Source of the DNA: an uncultured Collinsella sp.
GTDB lineage: Bacteria; Actinomycetota; Coriobacteriia; Coriobacteriales; Coriobacteriaceae
Reading direction: 5' to 3'
DNA: 27,520 nt
Assembly (NCBI GenBank): GCA_900755005.1
Contig: CAAEEX010000071.1
Span: 1 to 27,520, forward strand
Within the stretch, counting starts at the first letter, position 1. Each line of letters begins with the position of its first letter. The notes beneath the pieces are model-generated. The model made no database searches. It was not told the origin of the DNA and worked only from the letters and a program-made list of their open reading frames with translations. A program made the position numbers and the translations under genes. Positions 23,723 through 27,520 of this stretch are shown piece by piece.

Positions 23723-25123
23723 ATGGACAAGATCAAGCTCGGCTTTGTGCCCACGCGCCGCAGCATCTTTAGCGCGCCGGACGCAATCAAGTATCGCGGC
23801 CTGACGGCTGATCGCCTGCGCGAGATCGGCGTCGACATCGTGGATATCGACGACATCAACGACGAGGGCCTGCTGTTCGACGACAGCCACATTGAGCCTA
23901 TCGTCAAGAAATTCCGCGCCGAGGGCGTCGATGGCATTATGCTGTGCCACGCCAACTTTGGCACCGAGTACGTTTGCGCTCGCCTTGCCCGCGAGCTCGG
24001 CCTGCCCGTGCTGCTGTGGGGCCCGCGCGACGAGCGCCCCGAGCCCGATGGCACCCGCCTGCGCGATAGCCAGTGCGGTCTGTTCGCCACCGGCAAGGTC
24101 CTGCGCCGCTTCCAGGTTCCCTTCACCTACATGACCAACTGCCGCCTGACCGACCCCGAGTTCGAGCGCGGCGTTTGGGACTTTTTGGCCGTTTGCAACG
24201 TGGTCAAGACCTTCAAGCACACCCGCATTCTGCAGATGGCCACCCGTCCATTCGACTTCTGGTCGACCATGTGCAACGAGGGCGAGCTGCTCGAGAAGTT
24301 CAACATCCAGCTTTCGCCTATCCCCATGACCGAACTTGTCCAGGCTGTGCGCGACGCCCAGGCCGACGAGCAGGCCATGGCCGCCATGCTTGCCCACATC
24401 AACGACAGCTTTGAGATCTGCATCCCCGAGGACAAGGTCCCTGCGGTCGCCGGTCTTGCCATCGCCATGAAGCGCTTGGTCGAGAAGTATGGCTGCAACG
24501 CCGGTGCCATTCAGTGCTGGAACGCTCTGCAGGACGAGCTGGGCATTATGCCCTGCGCCGCCAACGCCATCCTCAACGAGATGGGCATTCCTATCGTATG
24601 CGAGACCGATATCCACGGCGCCATCACCGCGCTGATGGTCGAGGCCGCCGACCTGGGCCGTCACCGCGGCATGTTCGCCGACTGGACCGTGCGCCATCCC
24701 GATAACGAGAACGGCGAGCTGCTGCAGCATTGCGGCCCCTGGCCCTGCAGCTGCGCGGCCGTCAAGCCCAAGCTCACCTACCCGCTGGCTTTCGATCACC
24801 CCGGCGCGCTGACGGCCGAGGCCAAGCACGGCGACCTCACCCTTGCCCGCTTTGACGGTGACAACGGCGAGTACTCGCTGCTACTGGGCAACGCCCGCGG
24901 CATCGACGGCCCGGCCGGCATGGGCACCTACCTGTGGGTCGAGGTCGACAACCTCAAGCGCCTCGAGGCCAAGATCGTCGAGGGTCCCTACATCCACCAC
25001 TGCGTCGCCATTCACGCCAACGTGGTGCCGGTGCTCTACGAGGCGTGCAAGTACATCGGCATTGCCCCCGACTTATACGACCCGATTGAAGAAGACGTCA
25101 AAGCCTACCTGCGAGGAGAGTAG
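23723..25123 (+). CDS. L-fucose isomerase-family sugar isomerase
   Basis: The 466-residue cytosolic protein resembles the fucose/arabinose isomerase fold, interconverting an aldose and a ketose with a divalent metal. Candidate metal ligands are Glu272, Asp296 (CETDIHG) and His425 or His426. The Glu-Asp distance of 24 residues equals that of the ligands Glu337/Asp361 in E. coli FucI, and the His is near the C-terminus as expected. It is shorter than FucI (591) and lacks its extended N-terminal region, so the substrate may differ. GGGGAGGA lies 6 bases before the ATG. It heads the transketolase operon, with 2 bases to the next gene. Confidence 0.8.
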   Translation: MDKIKLGFVPTRRSIFSAPDAIKYRGLTADRLREIGVDIVDIDDINDEGLLFDDSHIEPIVKKFRAEGVDGIMLCHANFGTEYVCARLARELGLPVLLWGPRDERPEPDGTRLRDSQCGLFATGKVLRRFQVPFTYMTNCRLTDPEFERGVWDFLAVCNVVKTFKHTRILQMATRPFDFWSTMCNEGELLEKFNIQLSPIPMTELVQAVRDAQADEQAMAAMLAHINDSFEICIPEDKVPAVAGLAIAMKRLVEKYGCNAGAIQCWNALQDELGIMPCAANAILNEMGIPIVCETDIHGAITALMVEAADLGRHRGMFADWTVRHPDNENGELLQHCGPWPCSCAAVKPKLTYPLAFDHPGALTAEAKHGDLTLARFDGDNGEYSLLLGNARGIDGPAGMGTYLWVEVDNLKRLEAKIVEGPYIHHCVAIHANVVPVLYEACKYIGIAPDLYDPIEEDVKAYLRGE

Positions 25124-25125
25124 AA

Positions 25126-25962
25126 ATGGCAACTATCGAAGAGCTTGAGTCCCTGCGTTGGGACCTTCGCCGCGATTGCGTCGATATCATCATGGCTGGC
25201 GCCGGCGGCCACATCGGCGGCGACATGTCGGTGATTGACGCCCTCATGACCCTCTATGCCAACCACCTCAACATTTCGCCCGAGACCGTCGACGATCCCA
25301 ACCGCGACCGCTTCGTGCTCTCCAAGGGCCACGCCATGGAGGCCTACTACGCGGTGCTGTGCCACGAGGGCTATCTGGACCTCGACGACGTCAAGGCCCG
25401 TTTCTCCAAGTTCGGCAGCCCCTACATCGGCCACCCCAACAACAAGCTCAAGGGCATCGAGATGAACTCCGGTTCGCTGGGCCATGGCCTGCCCGTGGCC
25501 GTCGGGATGGCGCTTGCCGGCAAGATGGACGGCCGCGACTACCGCGTCTACACCATCATGGGTGACGGCGAGCTTGCCGAGGGCTCGGTCTGGGAAGGCG
25601 CCATGAGCGGCGGCAACTACCAGCTCGATAACCTGTGCGCGCTCGTGGACCGTAACCGCCTGCAGATCAGCGGCAGCACCGAGGACGTCATGAAGCAGGA
25701 TTCGCAGGAGGAGCGCTGGGCCGCCTTCGGCTGGAACGTGCTCTCCATTCCGGGCAACGACGTCCAGGCCATCGACGCTGCGCTGACGCTTGCTGCCGAG
25801 ACCTGCGGAAAGCCCACGGTCATCATCCTCAACACGGTGAAGGGCTACGGCTCGCCCGTCATGGAGGACAAGGCCGCCTGGCATCATCACCTGCCCAACG
25901 ATGAGGAATATGCCCAGATCATCGCCGATTTCGCTGCCCATAAGGAGGCCATCAATGGCTAA
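25126..25962 (+). CDS. Transketolase, N-terminal (thiamine diphosphate) subunit
   Basis: The 278-residue protein is the first half of a split transketolase. It contains LSKGHAMEAYY, the thiamine-diphosphate/Mg2+ motif from GDGELAEGSVWEGAM (GDG at 146-148) to DRN with Asn177, and LNTVKGYG. A full transketolase has about 660 residues; the second half is the next gene, whose start overlaps this stop by 8 bases. The two subunits form one enzyme that moves a two-carbon unit between sugar phosphates. GAGGAGAG precedes the ATG, overlapping the end of the isomerase gene. Confidence 0.93.
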   Translation: MATIEELESLRWDLRRDCVDIIMAGAGGHIGGDMSVIDALMTLYANHLNISPETVDDPNRDRFVLSKGHAMEAYYAVLCHEGYLDLDDVKARFSKFGSPYIGHPNNKLKGIEMNSGSLGHGLPVAVGMALAGKMDGRDYRVYTIMGDGELAEGSVWEGAMSGGNYQLDNLCALVDRNRLQISGSTEDVMKQDSQEERWAAFGWNVLSIPGNDVQAIDAALTLAAETCGKPTVIILNTVKGYGSPVMEDKAAWHHHLPNDEEYAQIIADFAAHKEAING

Positions 25963-26893
25963 CAAGATCGCCAACCGCAAGGTTATCTGCGACACGCTGC
26001 TCGAGGCCGCCGAGACCGATAAGGACATCGTCGTCCTGTGCTCCGACTCCCGCGGCTCCGCATCGCTCACGCCGTTCTTCGATCAGTATCCCCAGCAGTC
26101 CGTCGAGGTCGGCATCGCCGAGCAGGACCTGGTGAGTATCGCCGCCGGCATGGCTTCGTGCGGCAAGAAGGCCTGGGCCGCCTCGCCGGCGTCCTTTGTG
26201 ACCACGCGCTCGTATGAGCAGTGCAAGGTCGACGTCTCGTACTCCAACACCAACGTCAAGCTCATCGGCATTTCGGGCGGCGTGTCCTACGGCGCTCTGG
26301 GCATGAGCCATCACTCCGTGCAGGATATCGCCGCCATGAGCGCGATTCCCAACATGCGCGTGTATCTGCCGAGCGATCGTTTTCAGACTGCCGAGCTCGT
26401 GCGCGCACTGGTTGCCGACAACAAGCCGGCCTATATCCGCGTGGGCCGCAACCCGGTCGAGGACGTGTACACCGAGGGCGAGTGCCCGTTCGAGATGGAT
26501 CGCGCCACCTGGGTGCGTCGCGGCACCGATGTGACGATTGTCGCCACCGGTGAGATGGTCCGCCATGCCGTGGACGCCGCCGATCTGCTCGCCGAGCAGG
26601 GCGTCTCCGCCACCGTGCTCGACATGTACTGCGTCAAGCCGCTCGATGCCGAGGCCGTGATCGAGGCCGCCGGTGCCACGCGCGCCGTCGTGACCGTCGA
26701 GGAGCACAGCCCCTTTGGCGGCTTGGGCTCCATGGTCGCGCAGGTCGTGGGCGAGCATTGCCCGCGTCCGGTCAAGTGCCTGAGTCTGCCCGACGCGCCG
26801 GTCATCACCGGCACGAGCCCCGAGGTCTTCGCGCACTACGGCCTCACCGGCGAAGGAATCGCCAAGACCGTTGCCGAGTTCCTCGGCAACTAG
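25955..26893 (+). CDS. Transketolase, C-terminal (pyrimidine-binding) subunit
   Basis: The 312-residue partner of the preceding gene has a pyrimidine-binding domain (about 1-165) with catalytic Glu56 in VGIAEQDLVSIAAGMA, and a C-terminal transketolase domain (about 185-310; EEHSPFGGLGS is typical). AAGGAGG (25942-25948), inside the upstream gene, lies 6 bases before the ATG; the 8-base overlap implies coupled, equimolar synthesis. An open frame extends to 25901 but the internal ribosome-binding site settles the start. Behind it a 171-base gap carries a long palindrome before the kinase. Confidence 0.93.
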   Translation: MANKIANRKVICDTLLEAAETDKDIVVLCSDSRGSASLTPFFDQYPQQSVEVGIAEQDLVSIAAGMASCGKKAWAASPASFVTTRSYEQCKVDVSYSNTNVKLIGISGGVSYGALGMSHHSVQDIAAMSAIPNMRVYLPSDRFQTAELVRALVADNKPAYIRVGRNPVEDVYTEGECPFEMDRATWVRRGTDVTIVATGEMVRHAVDAADLLAEQGVSATVLDMYCVKPLDAEAVIEAAGATRAVVTVEEHSPFGGLGSMVAQVVGEHCPRPVKCLSLPDAPVITGTSPEVFAHYGLTGEGIAKTVAEFLGN

Positions 26894-26909
26894 TAGACAC
26901 AGACGCTGC

Positions 26910-27010
26910 GCGGCCGCCAAGCACCGCACCTTGCCGTTCAAACCGTCGCTTGCGTACACAAAGTACGCGGCGCTCCTCTTTCACGGCAATCTGCGGCACT
27001 TGGCGGTCGC
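26910..27010. repeat. 101-base imperfect palindrome between transketolase and kinase genes
   Basis: Bases 26910-26938 match the reverse complement of 26982-27010 at about 23 of 29 positions. The centre has GCGTAC (26952-26957) and GTACGC (26963-26968), a perfect inner stem. The whole could fold as one long hairpin in RNA. It may be a REP/BIME-like element or a processing site that sets the kinase level; no T-run follows. Confidence 0.55.
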
Positions 27011-27064
27011 TCGCTCCTTGTCCGCCAGGCTGTCTTTGATTTGGCGGAAGGAATGGGAGAGTAC

Positions 27065-27520
27065 ATGAGCAAATACATCATCGGAATCGATCAGTCCACG
27101 CAGGGTACCAAGGCGCTGTTGGTGGACGAGGGCGGCCATCTGATTCATCGTGCCGACCGCGCACATCGTCAGATCGTCAACGAGGCCGGCTGGGTGAGCC
27201 ATGATCCGGCCGAGATCGCGGCCAACGTGCTGGCCGTGGCGCGCGCCGTGGTGGAGGAGACCGGGGTTAACCCGGCCGACGTCGCCGGCATCGGCATCTC
27301 TAACCAGCGCGAGACCACCGTTGCCTGGAACCGCACGACGGGCGAGCCGCTGTGCGACGCCGTGGTGTGGCAGTGCGCCCGCGCCCGCGAGCTGTGTGAC
27401 GAGCTGGCCGCGCGCGAGGGCGTGGCCGAGCTGGTGCGCGACACGACGGGCCTGGTGCTCTCGCCCTACTATCCGGCGGGCAAGATGGCCTGGATTCTCG
27501 CAAACGTGCCGGCGGCCGCC
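27065..27520 (+). CDS. FGGY-family carbohydrate kinase, 5' part (3' truncated)
   Basis: The first 152 residues are visible; the family usually has about 500. IIGIDQSTQGTKALLVD is the N-terminal phosphate-binding signature, and GIGISNQRETTVAWNRTTGEPLCDAVVWQC is the FGGY_N core, close to glycerol kinase and xylulokinase. The distinguishing C-terminal half is missing. In this operon it most likely phosphorylates the ketose made by the isomerase, feeding the split transketolase. Start: ATG 27065 has GGGAGAG 3 bases upstream; an in-frame ATG at 27053 would add four residues. Confidence 0.88.
   Translation, partial: MSKYIIGIDQSTQGTKALLVDEGGHLIHRADRAHRQIVNEAGWVSHDPAEIAANVLAVARAVVEETGVNPADVAGIGISNQRETTVAWNRTTGEPLCDAVVWQCARARELCDELAAREGVAELVRDTTGLVLSPYYPAGKMAWILANVPAAA

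Noticed and set aside
23606..24829. 407-codon minus-strand open frame
   Set aside because: It lies opposite the isomerase, whose metal site and ribosome-binding site are convincing.
27065..27520. Glycerol kinase
   Set aside because: The N-terminal half resembles glycerol kinase, but the operon lacks glycerol genes and the deciding half lies beyond the window.

Overview
The window is high-GC (codons strongly favour G/C in the third position), densely packed chromosomal DNA. Its gene content suggests a gut actinobacterium of the class Coriobacteriia, probably Collinsella or a relative. The pointers are GC-rich Actinobacterial coding style combined with Firmicute-like sugar systems (LicT antitermination, beta-glucoside PTS), split transketolases, and a NRAMP-type transporter with an altered metal site next to an MgtE-like protein. 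The species assignment is inference. I see no rRNA, tRNA, CRISPR array, transposase gene or phage gene.

Layout. 1-2.8 kb: the 3' end of an FtsX-type ABC permease, then a DUF362/4Fe-4S protein, closed by a bidirectional terminator. 2.8-3.8 kb (minus): a membrane-anchored alpha/beta hydrolase whose promoter carries two matching palindromes. 3.96-6.99 kb: a hemolysin III-family membrane protein, a CNNM/CorC-type CBS protein and a small acidic protein that looks like a stand-alone cyanophycin-synthetase N-terminal domain. 7.1-9.75 kb: a YtxH protein, a PRC-barrel protein and a membrane-anchored polysaccharide-deacetylase homologue that has lost its catalytic histidines. 9.86-13.2 kb: an apparent Mg2+ operon, consisting of a structured leader, a possible 10-codon leader peptide, a PRC-MgtE_N-CBS membrane protein and a NRAMP-family transporter.

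13.2-13.7 kb is a non-coding convergent intergenic region with a 230-bp element bounded by 32-bp inverted repeats, looking like a miniature mobile element. 13.7-15.9 kb (minus) is an OatA-like acyltransferase with a C-terminal SGNH domain. 16.1-18.1 kb is a ribokinase-nucleoside hydrolase pair for ribonucleoside salvage.

18.2-22.3 kb is a beta-glucoside operon. Its leader holds two LicT-type antiterminator sites and an intrinsic terminator, followed by the BglG/LicT antiterminator, a PTS EIIBC without a IIA domain and a 6-phospho-beta-glucosidase. 22.3-27.5 kb is a second sugar locus: a LacI regulator, then a fucose-isomerase-family protein, both halves of a split transketolase and an FGGY kinase cut by the window end. 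The order isomerase, transketolase and kinase implies aldose to ketose to ketose phosphate to C2 transfer. The sugar is not identified; D-apiose is one candidate. The two sugar loci sit together but carry separate regulators and separate cis sites.
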